In this document: piece by piece, positions 9,685 to 16,946 of the stretch
Numbering within the stretch: the first letter of the stretch is position 1
Layout: each line of letters opens with the position of its first letter
Origin: Bdellovibrio sp. UBA4095
GTDB lineage: Bacteria; Bdellovibrionota; Bdellovibrionia; Bdellovibrionales; Bdellovibrionaceae
Assembly: GCA_002381805.1 (NCBI GenBank)
Contig: DFXZ01000001.1
Span: 1-33,085 of the forward strand
Direction: 5' to 3'
Length of the DNA: 33,085 bases
Notes under the pieces: generated by a model
The model's input: only the letters and a program-made list of their open reading frames with translations
Database searches by the model: none
Told to the model about the DNA's origin: nothing
Translations under genes and position numbers: made by a program

Positions 9685-10296
9685 ATGAGTATGGCTAGCG
9701 AAATTAAGAGTCCAAGACGGATCTCGGCATTATTTTTAGCGTGCACGAATGTTCTGGCTTTTTCGCTCGTTGCAACTTCAGTTTTGTGGTTATATCGAGG
9801 TGCCCTCTTTGAATTGAGTGAACTAAGGGTTTTGATCTTAGTTTTTGGGTTGGTATCCGGAATCGGCTTGTTCGCATCATTTGTCCCGCTAAGAAAGACC
9901 CCTCAAGATTATAGATTCTCACGGGAGAAGTTCGCATTTTTTATTGCTGACAGTATTCCATTTGATGCCGTTAGATCTCAGCTAGAGTTAATCGGCTATC
10001 GAAGTGTTTCTGATAGGGTTTTCTTTCATCAGAAATTTTCGGACACTTCAGTTTATAAAAGAACGAATGATTTCAAACCACACTTCTTAGAGGTTGGCAT
10101 TTCGTCATTAGATAGCGGCGGTAACTTGGTTGTACTCCGAGCGTGGCCGGCAAATAAGCTTGCTGCTGCGGATTGGAGTTTGAGTATTCATTATTCCCTT
10201 GTTGAGTTGGAAAAGAATGTTTTTCATGGAATGAAAAAGATTTCCTTTCAGGATCTAAAGCAAATGTATCCCACGATCCTGCAGACTAAGACGTAA
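9685..10296 (+). CDS. Two-TM membrane protein with C-terminal soluble domain
   Basis: This is a 203-aa protein from the ATG at 9685. That start has GGAGG at 9673-9677 with 7-nt spacing. An in-frame GTG at 9595 would overlap the preceding gene and lacks such a site. Two membrane helices (~14-38 and ~47-68) are followed by a soluble domain of about 130 residues (FAFFIADSIPFDAVRSQLELIGYR onward) with alternating strands and helices. No catalytic motif is visible and the family is not recognised. It has the same orientation and tight packing as the genes behind RHS-A, so it is likely part of the same transcription unit. Confidence 0.75.
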   Translation: MSMASEIKSPRRISALFLACTNVLAFSLVATSVLWLYRGALFELSELRVLILVFGLVSGIGLFASFVPLRKTPQDYRFSREKFAFFIADSIPFDAVRSQLELIGYRSVSDRVFFHQKFSDTSVYKRTNDFKPHFLEVGISSLDSGGNLVVLRAWPANKLAAADWSLSIHYSLVELEKNVFHGMKKISFQDLKQMYPTILQTKT

Positions 10297-10460
10297 AAAC
10301 TGATTTTTTTAAAGGCGTGTGGATTTCCTGTTGCGAAGCAGAACTTCGTTCTTTCTCAGTTCTCGGAGCTGGGACGGACAATTGAGCTCTCCAAGCTCTC
10401 CATTCGATTTAAGCCGGGCACCAGCTTTGCTTAAGGGATCTTTCCAAGTGGAGGTCCCCA
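10297..10460. other. Non-coding stretch with short repeats
   Basis: No gene is seen. It contains a short hairpin (CGAAG, CAGAA loop, CTTCG), a 9-bp tandem duplication (AGCTCTCCA twice) and a matched AGCTGG/CCAGCT pair. It lacks the GTACGCC centre of the palindromic family seen downstream. Its end carries the GGAGG site of the next gene (10450-10454). Confidence 0.4.
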
Positions 10461-10832
10461 GTGGATGAGAAAAAATTTAAACAAGTTAGATCGTTTCTAT
10501 TCGTCGCAGCTGCGATTCATTTCATATCAAGCATCAGAGCTGCTTTCATCAGCTATCAAATCGCCCAATTCCCCGAAGCCGCAAACTTCGCCCTAGAGCC
10601 GTCCGTCATGGCGTCCCTCGGATTTAGTCTCGTGTATCCCATACTGTTCCTCATCGGCACGGTGAAGGCCTTACAGGGGCTACAAGAAAGCAATCCGTAC
10701 TATTGGATATTGGCCATTTCCCTCGCAGGGTTTTCGGTGTTTAGTTGGGCGATGCCGGTTGGAGTTGTTGTGCTGCTTGTTCTTCTCTCAAGGGGGGTGA
10801 GAGAAGAGTTTCTCCAAAAACTTGATTTATAG
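10461..10832 (+). CDS. Small polytopic membrane protein
   Basis: This 123-aa protein starts with GTG, supported by GGAGG at 10450-10454 (6-nt spacing). It has three or four hydrophobic segments (~11-31, ~49-70, ~82-115) with a short charged N-terminus (MDEKKFKQ) and a charged C-terminus. Nothing beyond its membrane nature can be said. Its base composition is richer in C than the RHS cargo upstream, and it is separated from it by 164 nt, so it may be an independent gene. A large palindromic repeat begins two bases after its stop codon. Confidence 0.7.
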   Translation: MDEKKFKQVRSFLFVAAAIHFISSIRAAFISYQIAQFPEAANFALEPSVMASLGFSLVYPILFLIGTVKALQGLQESNPYYWILAISLAGFSVFSWAMPVGVVVLLVLLSRGVREEFLQKLDL

Positions 10833-10833
10833 C

Positions 10834-10955
10834 GGTCGGTGAAAAGCATTAATCTACTTCGTTGGAGGAAAGCTCCCTTCGTTGCGACGTACCCATTCGT
10901 ACGCCTCACTTCGGAAACTTTCCTCCGCCTCGTATCTCAACGCTTTTGACCAACC
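10834..10955. repeat. Palindromic intergenic repeat, copy A
   Basis: This is an imperfect palindrome of ~122 bp. The outer arms GGTCGGTGAAAAGC (10834-10847) and GCTTTTGACCAACC (10942-10955) pair at 12 of 14 positions. The inner arms GGAGGAAAG (10864-10872) and CTTTCCTCC (10918-10926) pair perfectly. The centre is GACGTAC...GTACGCC. It shares outer-arm, ATCTNCTTCGTT and central motifs with the copies at 11889 and 22516. It may be a bidirectional terminator or a REP-like mobile palindrome. Confidence 0.75.
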
Positions 10956-11125
10956 TTGGGGACCAAGAACGAAAGTGAATTAACAGTCTTTAATAACAAT
11001 AAGATCCGTTGATCTTAAATGCTGAAGAAAAAACTCATCTTCTCATCAATATCTCTGTCTGGCCGGCTGTCGCAGAGGTAGTCCTTATTTAACCAGTGGT
11101 CGTTGATATATTATAAAGAGATGCA
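10956..11125. other. Non-coding stretch between repeat copy A and a convergent gene
   Basis: No gene is seen. The only structure is a 7-bp stem with a CGTT loop (11000-11017, core AAGATC/GATCTT). It lies between the 3' ends of a + and a - strand gene and could help end transcription, though no clear T-run follows. Confidence 0.4.
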
Positions 11126-11521
11126 TTAACTTTTCGGCGTTAGATTTAGTTTGTTTAGTGGATCGGTAGCTTGCCCCAGAATTCCGCTGACGAGTGAAAT
11201 GATGATATAAAAAGCTATGCTCTGGATATCTAGGCAGACTAAAAGGGAGTTTGTAATTCCCATGATTAAGAAGGTTAAGGCTGAGACGTTGAGATTGAAA
11301 AAACGTCCAATTGAAATGCCGAAGATAAAAACTAATGCTAGTGGTTGGGTCAAAAGCATTTGCAGTTGCAAAGTGCCAAGCTGACCAAACTTAGGTTCGT
11401 ATTTTCCTACGAGATAGATCCAAATCGCGCATATAACAGCCATACCAACATTAAAGAGCAGGTATGCTTTCAGATAATAAAGAAAACTAAGCTTGAATCC
11501 GCGCAACGAATATTTCTTCAT
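11126..11521 (-). CDS. Four-TM small membrane protein
   Basis: This 131-aa protein has four hydrophobic segments (~10-40, ~50-70, ~78-95, ~100-120), a basic N-terminus (MKKYSLRGFK) and a polar tail. The start at 11521 follows TAGGATAG, an acceptable ribosome site. No functional motif is seen and the family is not recognised. It is transcribed toward repeat copy A, away from the XRE regulator gene whose 5' end is ~100 nt away. The two genes therefore share a divergent promoter region (11522-11623). Confidence 0.7.
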   Translation of the reverse strand: MKKYSLRGFKLSFLYYLKAYLLFNVGMAVICAIWIYLVGKYEPKFGQLGTLQLQMLLTQPLALVFIFGISIGRFFNLNVSALTFLIMGITNSLLVCLDIQSIAFYIIISLVSGILGQATDPLNKLNLTPKS

Positions 11522-11623
11522 CTATCCTAATTGAAGCATAAGTGCTTACCCAAGTTAATCGAATTTAATCTAACACTTGAACTATATCTTGTCCGCAGCG
11601 AGAGAGTTTGGTTTAATTTCTTT

Positions 11624-11899
11624 ATGAAAAAGAATGCTCAACTGTCCAACTTCCTCAAAGAAAAGCGCATTGCCTCTGGCCTAAGCCAAGGCGATGTCGC
11701 CGATAAACTTGGGTATTCCACCGCTCAATTCATTTCCAACTGGGAACGAGGCGTAGCCGCGCCGCCCGTAAACATTCTTAAAAAACTCGCTGACCTGTAT
11801 AAGGTGAATGCGGAAGAGTTGTTTGAGGTGGTGTTGGAGGAGAAAATCAGAGAGGTCACCAATGACCTCCTCCGCCGCTTCAAGCGGGCTGGTCGCTGA
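11624..11899 (+). CDS. XRE-family helix-turn-helix regulator
   Basis: This 91-aa protein starts at ATG 11624 (MKKNAQLSNF). An upstream TTG would add residues that do not look like protein and is rejected. Residues ~8-62 form a Cro/C1-type helix-turn-helix: LKEKRIASGLSQGDVADKLGY, then ISNWERGVAAPP as the recognition helix and turn, then ILKKLADLYKVNAEELFE. The short C-terminal helix may dimerise. XRE proteins bind operator DNA and often control their own or a divergent gene, here perhaps the membrane protein at 11126-11521. The ribosome site is weak. The stop codon lies inside the left arm of palindromic repeat copy B, so the last residues (RRFKRAGR) are partly encoded by the repeat. Confidence 0.88.
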   Translation: MKKNAQLSNFLKEKRIASGLSQGDVADKLGYSTAQFISNWERGVAAPPVNILKKLADLYKVNAEELFEVVLEEKIREVTNDLLRRFKRAGR

Positions 11900-12013
11900 A
11901 AGCAGTCCATCTGCTTCGTTGGCGAGAACCCGCCTTCACTGCGACGTACTGTTCGTACGCCTCGCTTCGTCAGAACCTCTTCGCCTTGCATCTGAACCGC
12001 TTTGAGCGACCAG
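11889..12013. repeat. Palindromic intergenic repeat, copy B
   Basis: The outer arms CTGGTCGCTGAAAGC (11889-11903) and GCTTTGAGCGACCAG (11999-12013) pair at 14 of 15 positions. The single mismatch is in the same place as in copies A and C. The centre GACGTAC (11943-11949) / GTACGCC (11955-11961) closely matches copy A. The XRE stop codon (11897-11899) is inside the left arm. Confidence 0.78.
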
Positions 12014-12053
12014 TTGGTCGGTAGATGTGATGAAAAGCGGGTGCTTACTTTGT

Positions 12054-12225
12054 GATGAAGGACTCCTGTCCTTCATCCCTTGCAGGACTTCGCTTCGGGG
12101 TATCATCCTGCTGCGCCGATGTCGGGCTCTCGCTATCCTCGACATACTCCACGCGTACGCCTGCGGTAACTGCCGAGCGACAGTCTGGTTGTGAATCGCT
12201 CTCCATATGCCGATTTGGCATATGG
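12054..12225. repeat. Palindrome-rich element related to the GTACGCC family, copy D
   Basis: This is a chain of hairpins. GATGAAGGAC/GTCCTTCATC (12054-12077) is a perfect 10-bp stem with a TCCT loop. GCAGGA/TCCTGC follows, then ATGTCG/CGACAT, then a perfect 9-bp stem CCATATGCC/GGCATATGG (12203-12225). The stretch CCTCGACATACTCC then GCGTACGCCTGCGG closely parallels copy E at 14421-14548. It starts ~40 nt after copy B. I cannot tell its exact ends. Confidence 0.6.
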
Positions 12226-12310
12226 CCAACAAAATTGTTTCAAGTATACTCTTTAATGTTTATGATGAGTTATTAACGATGGTCTTGCTTGGAGAACTGA
12301 GGAAGTGGCT

Positions 12311-12613
12311 ATGGTATTTGCTCCTAAACGGCGTCTTGCGAGTATTGCTGGTCCTATCGCTACAGATGATGGCATCTTTTATAATACTTGGTCTGTACGC
12401 TGGGATAATATCGAAAACATCGCCTTCGTGCATTTTTTAGGTTTGCCCTATTTGCGCTTTAAGCATCGGAAATCATGGATACCACTCATGCGCTGGTATC
12501 TTCCGCTTTATCTCGGCGGATTTGAACAGTTTAGGAAAGATGTGTTGAGGTATGCGCCAAGTAGCCACCCGATCAGAAGAGTCGTGGATAAGATCAACCT
12601 TGATAAAAAATAG
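12311..12613 (+). CDS. Small basic hypothetical protein
   Basis: This 100-aa protein uses ATG 12311 with TGAGGA seven bases upstream; a GTG two codons earlier is possible. The protein is rich in aromatic and basic residues (WDNIENIAFVHFLGLPYLRFKHRK, WYLPLYLGGF). It could be a small PH-like beta barrel with a C-terminal helix, similar in feel to the soluble part of the gene at 7993, but that is a visual impression only. An overlapping ORF in another frame at 12207-12440 is less protein-like and was discarded. The gene lies behind element D and is convergent with the Coa1-like gene. Confidence 0.65.
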   Translation: MVFAPKRRLASIAGPIATDDGIFYNTWSVRWDNIENIAFVHFLGLPYLRFKHRKSWIPLMRWYLPLYLGGFEQFRKDVLRYAPSSHPIRRVVDKINLDKK

Positions 12614-12645
12614 CGTTTATTCTGTGGCTGGGCTTGTAAACTGGA

Positions 12646-12990
12646 TCACTTGAGAACAACCATGTCCTTTTCTTTTTGAATAATGTGTGCCTTTTCTACA
12701 GTCCATTTTTCGTTGGTTTTGTTGGCGGTAACAATTGCTTTGGCTTCGCCTTCTGAGCCTACCAGTTTTATGTGATAGGTAGCTTTTCCTTCGGAGCCAT
12801 AGATTTTAATATCGGAAGCAAGTGGAGCCAGACTAGCGCTGGAAATATTCCCGATCTGCTTAGCGACCTCTGAATTGCTCCTTAAGAAGTTTGATGCGAC
12901 TTCAAACCCTTCGGAATTGCCGATAAAGAAATGAAACCCAGCGAAAAAAGCCACTAAAAGGCTAACTGTTATGAGGAGCTTTTTCTTCAT
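12646..12990 (-). CDS. Coa1-like membrane-anchored small protein
   Basis: This 114-aa protein starts at 12990 with GGAG just upstream. It has an N-terminal membrane anchor (~4-24). The soluble domain follows the layout of the bacterial Coa1-like family: a helix with AxxFLRSNSEVAKQIGNI (~32-48), then strands ending in KATYHIKLVGSEGEAKAIV (~69-87), then EKWTVEKAHI (~93-102). Family members are linked to cytochrome oxidase assembly in mitochondria, but bacterial ones are mostly uncharacterised and often stand alone, as here. No oxidase gene is nearby, so a respiratory role is not supported by context. Confidence 0.6.
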   Translation of the reverse strand: MKKKLLITVSLLVAFFAGFHFFIGNSEGFEVASNFLRSNSEVAKQIGNISSASLAPLASDIKIYGSEGKATYHIKLVGSEGEAKAIVTANKTNEKWTVEKAHIIQKEKDMVVLK

Positions 12991-13053
12991 TTAATCTCCA
13001 TGAACTCTTGCAGGATAGCTAGAATATAGTACCTAAGTACACTATTAAATGTT

Positions 13054-13059
13054 TATAAT
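13054..13059 (+). promoter_or_regulatory. Candidate -10 box just before the gene at 13063
   Basis: A perfect TATAAT lies four bases before the ATG at 13063, so transcription would begin at or near the start codon. This suggests a leaderless mRNA, in line with the lack of a ribosome site. No good -35 box is seen. Confidence 0.35.
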
Positions 13060-13062
13060 TGA

Positions 13063-13485
13063 ATGATGCAGAAAAAACTTATTTGGGGCGCAGTTTTATT
13101 CGGGATCGGTTTAGGATTGTTTTCTTCTTTCTATTTCTATTTTCCAATAAAAGAAAAAGCGCATCTTTCAGAAATGAAAACTGCTATGGCTGCGCTCATT
13201 TCTTCAATGGAGGCCTTTCATAACGAGACCGGAAGGTATTCTGATGATTTCGATACTATCGGATACTCACCCGGGGGAGAGTTGCAATCGAAACTCTATC
13301 TTAAGTCCAAGGATGTTCCGCTAGATATACTGGAACGGATCGCAGAAAACGACCGTCCTTTTGTAACTAACTCTGATTATCAGATTCTCGGGATTCTTGA
13401 TAAATCCGATGGAAGTACAATATTTTTTAAAGTAAGTAAGAAGAGCCCGAAGCCCCGGCAGATTTTACCTGATGATTCAGATTGA
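13063..13485 (+). CDS. Membrane-anchored pilin-like (GspG-type domain) protein
   Basis: This 140-aa protein has one N-terminal membrane helix (~7-27) followed by an amphipathic helix (HLSEMKTAMAALISSMEAFHNETGRY). It then has GYSPGGE and a beta-rich end (DYQILGILDKSDGSTIFFKV). The FxNETGRYxxxxxxxGYxPxG pattern is that of type II secretion/type IV pseudopilin soluble domains. The prepilin peptidase site (Gly before Phe at the helix start) is missing, so it is probably a membrane protein that reuses the fold rather than a true pilin. It shares DRPFVTNSDYQ with DRAFISKDDYQ in the next gene, so the two are likely diverged paralogues. Confidence 0.7.
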   Translation: MMQKKLIWGAVLFGIGLGLFSSFYFYFPIKEKAHLSEMKTAMAALISSMEAFHNETGRYSDDFDTIGYSPGGELQSKLYLKSKDVPLDILERIAENDRPFVTNSDYQILGILDKSDGSTIFFKVSKKSPKPRQILPDDSD

Positions 13486-13532
13486 TCCGGGTCTATCTTC
13501 GATTTTGATATATTCTGAAAAGAAGGTGTTGG

Positions 13533-14072
13533 ATGTTCATTGTTTTCGGTTTTTTGCTGATATCAGGCGTTGGGATCAGGCTTTTTCTGGCCTTTTTCAA
13601 GAATGATGATCAGCGTGAATTGCGCATTCACCTTGCGACACGTAATTTCGTAATTTGGGGTACAGTGGGAGTAGCTTCTATTTTATGGAGCTTTTACTCC
13701 GCTCGTGTCAGTGAACAAGCTTTTCAAAAAGAATTAAGAGATAAGATTGTTGAAGTCATGGAATTGCAAGAACAGTACCTAAAGCTTCATGGAAGATTTG
13801 CCAGTTCCTTCAATGAACTCAATGTTCAGTCTTCTAATCTTCTCCAGTTTTACTTATCGGACGCAGACACACCGACCCATATTCGAAACTCGCTGTGTGG
13901 CGATGATCGAGCATTCATCTCAAAAGATGATTATCAATTTGTAGTTCATATTTTGAGACGTCCGGGGCACGATCCGGAGTTTCTCGTGCAGTCAGGCAAT
14001 GGAAATTTAAGAGGTATCAGTAAAGCGAAATGTTCTGACAATAATCAGACAGTGTCTGCTGAATCCGATTAA
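13533..14072 (+). CDS. Membrane protein with degenerate pilin-like domain
   Basis: This 179-aa protein starts at 13533 after GAAGGTG. It has two hydrophobic segments (~2-22 and ~38-56), then a helix with ELQEQYLKLHGRFASSFNEL, the position and spacing of a pseudopilin FxxxxGRY helix. The later motif DRAFISKDDYQFVVHIL matches the preceding gene. A C-terminal pair of Cys (CGDD and KAKCSDN) could form a disulfide outside the membrane. It lies 47 nt after its relative on the same strand. Its function is unknown. Confidence 0.7.
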   Translation: MFIVFGFLLISGVGIRLFLAFFKNDDQRELRIHLATRNFVIWGTVGVASILWSFYSARVSEQAFQKELRDKIVEVMELQEQYLKLHGRFASSFNELNVQSSNLLQFYLSDADTPTHIRNSLCGDDRAFISKDDYQFVVHILRRPGHDPEFLVQSGNGNLRGISKAKCSDNNQTVSAESD

Positions 14073-14109
14073 CGGACATCAGTTCAAACGTATTCCGTAC
14101 AGGCTTCGC

Positions 14110-14134
14110 GCCTTGTTTGCTTATCAAGCAAGGC
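14110..14134 (+). promoter_or_regulatory. Hairpin abutting the ribosome site of the next gene
   Basis: GCCTTGTTTG (14110-14119) pairs with CAAGCAAGGC (14125-14134), with one G-T pair and a 5-nt loop. The next base starts the GGAGG ribosome site of the gene at 14145. It could modulate access to that site or stabilise the transcript end from upstream. Confidence 0.45.
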
Positions 14135-14144
14135 GGAGGTTCTC

Positions 14145-14435
14145 ATGAAATATCTAATCGTTCTTTTAATGTTCTCATCTCTTTCCGCTCATGCGCTATC
14201 CTATGACTTTTTCGATCATCGCGATCTATCGCGGATCCCGCGCTGCGCGCTCCAAGCTTGCGCTATGAGCGACCATGGCCATACCTATACTCAAATGTGC
14301 AGTGAGCTTCGCCAGATGCCTGGCGCGACTATTATGCGCAAACAGCCGGTGGTGATATTGACGGAGGGGAGGATGAGGGACAGATGCATTTGCCCGTGTG
14401 ACTACGCCCTCGAAGCTCGGGCACGAGAGCTATAA
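14145..14435 (+). CDS. Small secreted Cys-containing protein
   Basis: This 96-aa protein starts at 14145 with GGAGG at 14135-14139. It has a clear signal peptide (cleavage near AHA-L, residue ~17). The mature part is ~79 residues with six Cys (RCALQAC, QMC, RCICPC) and several His, suggesting disulfides or metal binding in the periplasm. No family is recognised. Its stop codon (14433-14435) lies within the left arm of palindromic repeat copy E, so the last residues come from repeat sequence. Confidence 0.72.
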   Translation: MKYLIVLLMFSSLSAHALSYDFFDHRDLSRIPRCALQACAMSDHGHTYTQMCSELRQMPGATIMRKQPVVILTEGRMRDRCICPCDYALEARAREL

Positions 14436-14548
14436 TAGCCCATCTCCTTTGTTGTCGCTAAGGCTCTCGTCCTCGACGTACCTGACGCGTACGCCTGCGG
14501 GTAGAGCCTCAGCTCCGCCGCGAATCTGAGCTATTCTAGCTCCCGTGC
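14421..14548. repeat. Palindromic intergenic repeat, copy E
   Basis: The outer arms GCACGAGAGCTATAATAG (14421-14438) and CTATTCTAGCTCCCGTGC (14531-14548) pair at 16 of 18 positions. The inner arms CTAAGGCTCT (14458-14467) and AGAGCCTCAG (14503-14512) pair at 9 of 10. The centre is GACGTAC (14475-14481) then GCGTACGCCTGCGG. It follows the design of copies A-C but with different arms, and resembles element D. It includes the stop codon of the upstream gene. Confidence 0.72.
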
Positions 14549-14631
14549 TTGGTATAAAAATCTCTTAAATATATCGTAAATATGTATTTGTGTCTGAAGG
14601 CGTGACATCGGTACGCCTGAACCCGTGCTAC

Positions 14632-14649
14632 ATGTGCCTCAAGGCACAT
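14632..14649. other. Short hairpin between convergent genes
   Basis: ATGTGCC (14632-14638) pairs perfectly with GGCACAT (14643-14649) around a TCAA tetraloop. It lies just past the stop of the - strand L,D-transpeptidase gene and may be a weak terminator. No T-run follows on either strand. Confidence 0.4.
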
Positions 14650-14661
14650 CGCCAACAAGTT

Positions 14662-15402
14662 TTATTTGATCGGGAGTTTCTGCATGGCCTCTGAAATTTG
14701 TCGGTATCGTTCATCTAGCCAACTTACTGGTGTTCTTGGTGGTGGAGGTTTTTCGTCCAAACGGAAATCGACCGGTGAAAAGATTAGCTTCCATTTTCGG
14801 TAAGATGATTTTGCAGCCAGCACAAACAGCTCTTCGATAGCCTCATCGCCCATCGCTAGACAGCCGATCGAATACTTACTTCCGTGAATCATAATATCGC
14901 TACCGAGATTGTCTCTTCCTTCTTCACGGCCGTGCTTTCGATCATCAGCGTTCGGGTAGTTCACCCGAAGAGCCAAGTGATACGCGCTGTTCGGGTTCAG
15001 GCTCTCAATCCCATAAATACCCTCTGGTACCTGGTAATCGCCCTCTCGTAACTTAGGCCCCGGCTTTCCCGAAGCTGCCAGCACAGGATAAGTCTTCACC
15101 AAAACATATTTCCTCGCGCTATCACGAGCGTACAGCGACAGCTCCTTTTTCGACTTCACATAAAGCAAAACCACATCAGACTCAGGCGGGTAGGCTGCGC
15201 CTACTTTTTGAAAAGACGGGTATAGATTTGCCGATACCTTTTCTTCAAACTGCTCCACACGGTCTGCGACCGTTTTTTTACCTAGCAGCTTAAGCCGCAA
15301 GGGTTGGAAGTAGGGGAGTTGGAATAAGAAATAAGCCACAGTTAAAAGTAAAAGGGAAATGGTGAGGGCTTTGAGGATGTTTAGGATAGAGATTGGTTTC
15401 AT
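14662..15402 (-). CDS. YafK-type L,D-transpeptidase
   Basis: This 246-aa protein has an N-terminal membrane anchor (~11-29) and a periplasmic YkuD-fold catalytic domain (~75-215). The catalytic signature HGSKYSIGC is complete, with His173, Ser178, Gly180 and the nucleophile Cys181. The surrounding PEGIYGIESLNPNSAYHLAL and DIMIHG are typical of the YafK/DpaA branch. Such enzymes act on meso-DAP-linked peptides of peptidoglycan, either cross-linking or releasing lipoprotein. Predatory bacteria use several to modify cell walls, which would fit, but nothing here shows it. AAGG lies upstream of the start, within a small palindrome (ATAAGG/CCTTAT, ~15402-15415). It is the last gene of the - strand run, 28 nt after the HEPN-like gene. 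Confidence 0.92.
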   Translation of the reverse strand: MKPISILNILKALTISLLLLTVAYFLFQLPYFQPLRLKLLGKKTVADRVEQFEEKVSANLYPSFQKVGAAYPPESDVVLLYVKSKKELSLYARDSARKYVLVKTYPVLAASGKPGPKLREGDYQVPEGIYGIESLNPNSAYHLALRVNYPNADDRKHGREEGRDNLGSDIMIHGSKYSIGCLAMGDEAIEELFVLAAKSSYRKWKLIFSPVDFRLDEKPPPPRTPVSWLDERYRQISEAMQKLPIK

Positions 15403-15430
15403 AAGGTGCCTTATCTTATGTTAAGTCTAT

Positions 15431-16231
15431 CTAGCGGCATGAGGCTTTTCTTTTAGAATTACTATATGCTTTAGCGTGATATTTTCTTTCATCGCGATTT
15501 CCGTTTAGTATTTGGTTATGGTGCTCTAAAAACGACTCGACTATAAATCGAAGTGATCGATTCATGGACTTCGTATAGCTCATTAAATCATCAATTTTGA
15601 GTTCGGATAGATCAGTCTGTCTTCGCATAATATGCTCGACTGCGGCATCTGCAAAGTAGAATCGAGTTTGCATTAGTGTGTCACCAAATGAGGTGTAGAT
15701 CGAAGAGCTTTCACTAGCCGCATAGTTTTGAAATCCGGAGTAAAAGTTCTTTACCGAATAGTAGTGTGAGCCAACGTTATTCCTGATTCTGAGAAGCGCA
15801 TTCAAGGTATTTTTATTTTTAGAGCTTTGATTTGCTTTACCATTAATAGCAATCTTTTTGAGATCGTTCCAATGTGTTAGATTGCTATCGGCTACTCCCC
15901 TTAGGATATATCGAAAAAATGGCAGCTCTAGAGCTTTCTTATTTTCATCAATTAGAATCAAAAATTCATGAATTACAGAGATCATCTTTTTTGCAACGAA
16001 AACACTCATGCCGGAGTATTGACCCTGTGGCCCAGATACTTCCGAAGTGCTTTCGAAGCCTTCTTCTAATATTGTCAACATCCAGGAGTAGTCTTTTAAA
16101 TCATTGTAAACTGATGCCATGGCGATGATAACTGCAATTTCATCTTTGCTCGCATATTCACTTTCAGTTAATATTGATGTAGAATATGAGGTCAGCGCTG
16201 CTAATTTAAAGTGGGGAAGACTATTTTTCAT
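15431..16231 (-). CDS. HEPN-like helical protein, candidate RNase of a conflict system
   Basis: This 266-aa, almost wholly helical protein has no signal peptide, so it is cytoplasmic. It carries ALLRIRNNVGSHYYSV, where R150 and H156 give the R-N-x4-H arrangement of HEPN ribonucleases. An N-terminal helix, MASVYNDLKDYSWML, and the long C-terminal helices with HHNQ and RDERKYH fit such an all-helical fold. HEPN proteins in defence and toxin systems cleave RNA as dimers; assignment here rests on the motif and helical pattern only. The start at 16231 has AGGGAAGC upstream and overlaps the preceding gene by 11 nt, so the two are translationally coupled. The C-terminus is rich in Lys and Ser. Confidence 0.6.
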   Translation of the reverse strand: MKNSLPHFKLAALTSYSTSILTESEYASKDEIAVIIAMASVYNDLKDYSWMLTILEEGFESTSEVSGPQGQYSGMSVFVAKKMISVIHEFLILIDENKKALELPFFRYILRGVADSNLTHWNDLKKIAINGKANQSSKNKNTLNALLRIRNNVGSHYYSVKNFYSGFQNYAASESSSIYTSFGDTLMQTRFYFADAAVEHIMRRQTDLSELKIDDLMSYTKSMNRSLRFIVESFLEHHNQILNGNRDERKYHAKAYSNSKRKASCR

Positions 16232-16946
16232 CGACCAGCAGCTTCCCTGTCATTTGTTCGTACTTTCCGGACCATCCTGTGTCGCCATGAACATGTGTTA
16301 TCTCGTCAATCGGGAAGTTTTCATCTATGTGGCGAATTCGCTTTTTTGTCTTGTCTCTCGAAAATCCAAAAGTGCTGTCCTCGTAATTGGGAGTCATCGT
16401 TACTACTGAGTATGCTAGAGACGGATTGCCAGCCATATAGCGAACTAAAACTTCCTGTGTTAGTAGGCCATTTCTAGTAGTTATTCTAAAGAAATATCTT
16501 TTGCCTCTTATTGTTGGATCAGTCGGATTGATATCGCTAATATAAAACGTGTCATGCATTAAAGGATGTAAGGTGCCGACCGGAGCTGTTCTTTCTGTAA
16601 TGACTAGATATCTTTCAGCAATATTTGTTGGATAAATAATATCATACTCACGGTAGTGTACGGTGGCATCATAAAGTGGATACTTGCCTTGGAACGCGAA
16701 AGAGAAAAAGATCTTGTTTTGTTGATGAGCGATTGATGGCCGAATATAAAAGAATGAATCTCCGCCAGTGATGAGATTCTTGAGTTCATTGATTAACTCG
16801 TCCTTTTCTTTGAGTTGTGCCTCTTTAGCTGCTATATTCTCGTTTTTCTGGTGAACCTGCTGTATTACTGAAAAAACTACGACTCCAACAGAGCATGCTG
16901 CTAGACCACCTATTACTATCCATTCCATAAATATTTTCTTCTTCAT
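16221..16946 (-). CDS. Membrane-anchored coiled-coil protein with beta-rich domain
   Basis: This is a 241-aa protein from ATG 16946 (MKKKIFMEWIVIGG). That start overlaps the stop of the 53-aa gene as TAATG, so the longer frame to 17045 is rejected. It has one membrane helix (~8-30), then a coiled coil (~32-60: NENIAAKEAQLKEKDELINE), then a beta-rich domain (~70-215) resembling an Ig-like or sandwich fold. No catalytic motif is seen. It may be the membrane sensor or anchor for the HEPN-like protein encoded next, which it overlaps by 11 nt. That partnership is inference from coupling. Confidence 0.72.
   Translation of the reverse strand: MKKKIFMEWIVIGGLAACSVGVVVFSVIQQVHQKNENIAAKEAQLKEKDELINELKNLITGGDSFFYIRPSIAHQQNKIFFSFAFQGKYPLYDATVHYREYDIIYPTNIAERYLVITERTAPVGTLHPLMHDTFYISDINPTDPTIRGKRYFFRITTRNGLLTQEVLVRYMAGNPSLAYSVVTMTPNYEDSTFGFSRDKTKKRIRHIDENFPIDEITHVHGDTGWSGKYEQMTGKLLVDEK

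Noticed and set aside
11531..11623. TTG extension of the XRE regulator
   Set aside because: The extra residues do not extend the helix-turn-helix domain and ATG 11624 fits the family start.
12207..12440. Open frame of 77 aa
   Set aside because: It overlaps the better supported gene at 12311 in another frame, starts within a palindrome and is low in protein character.
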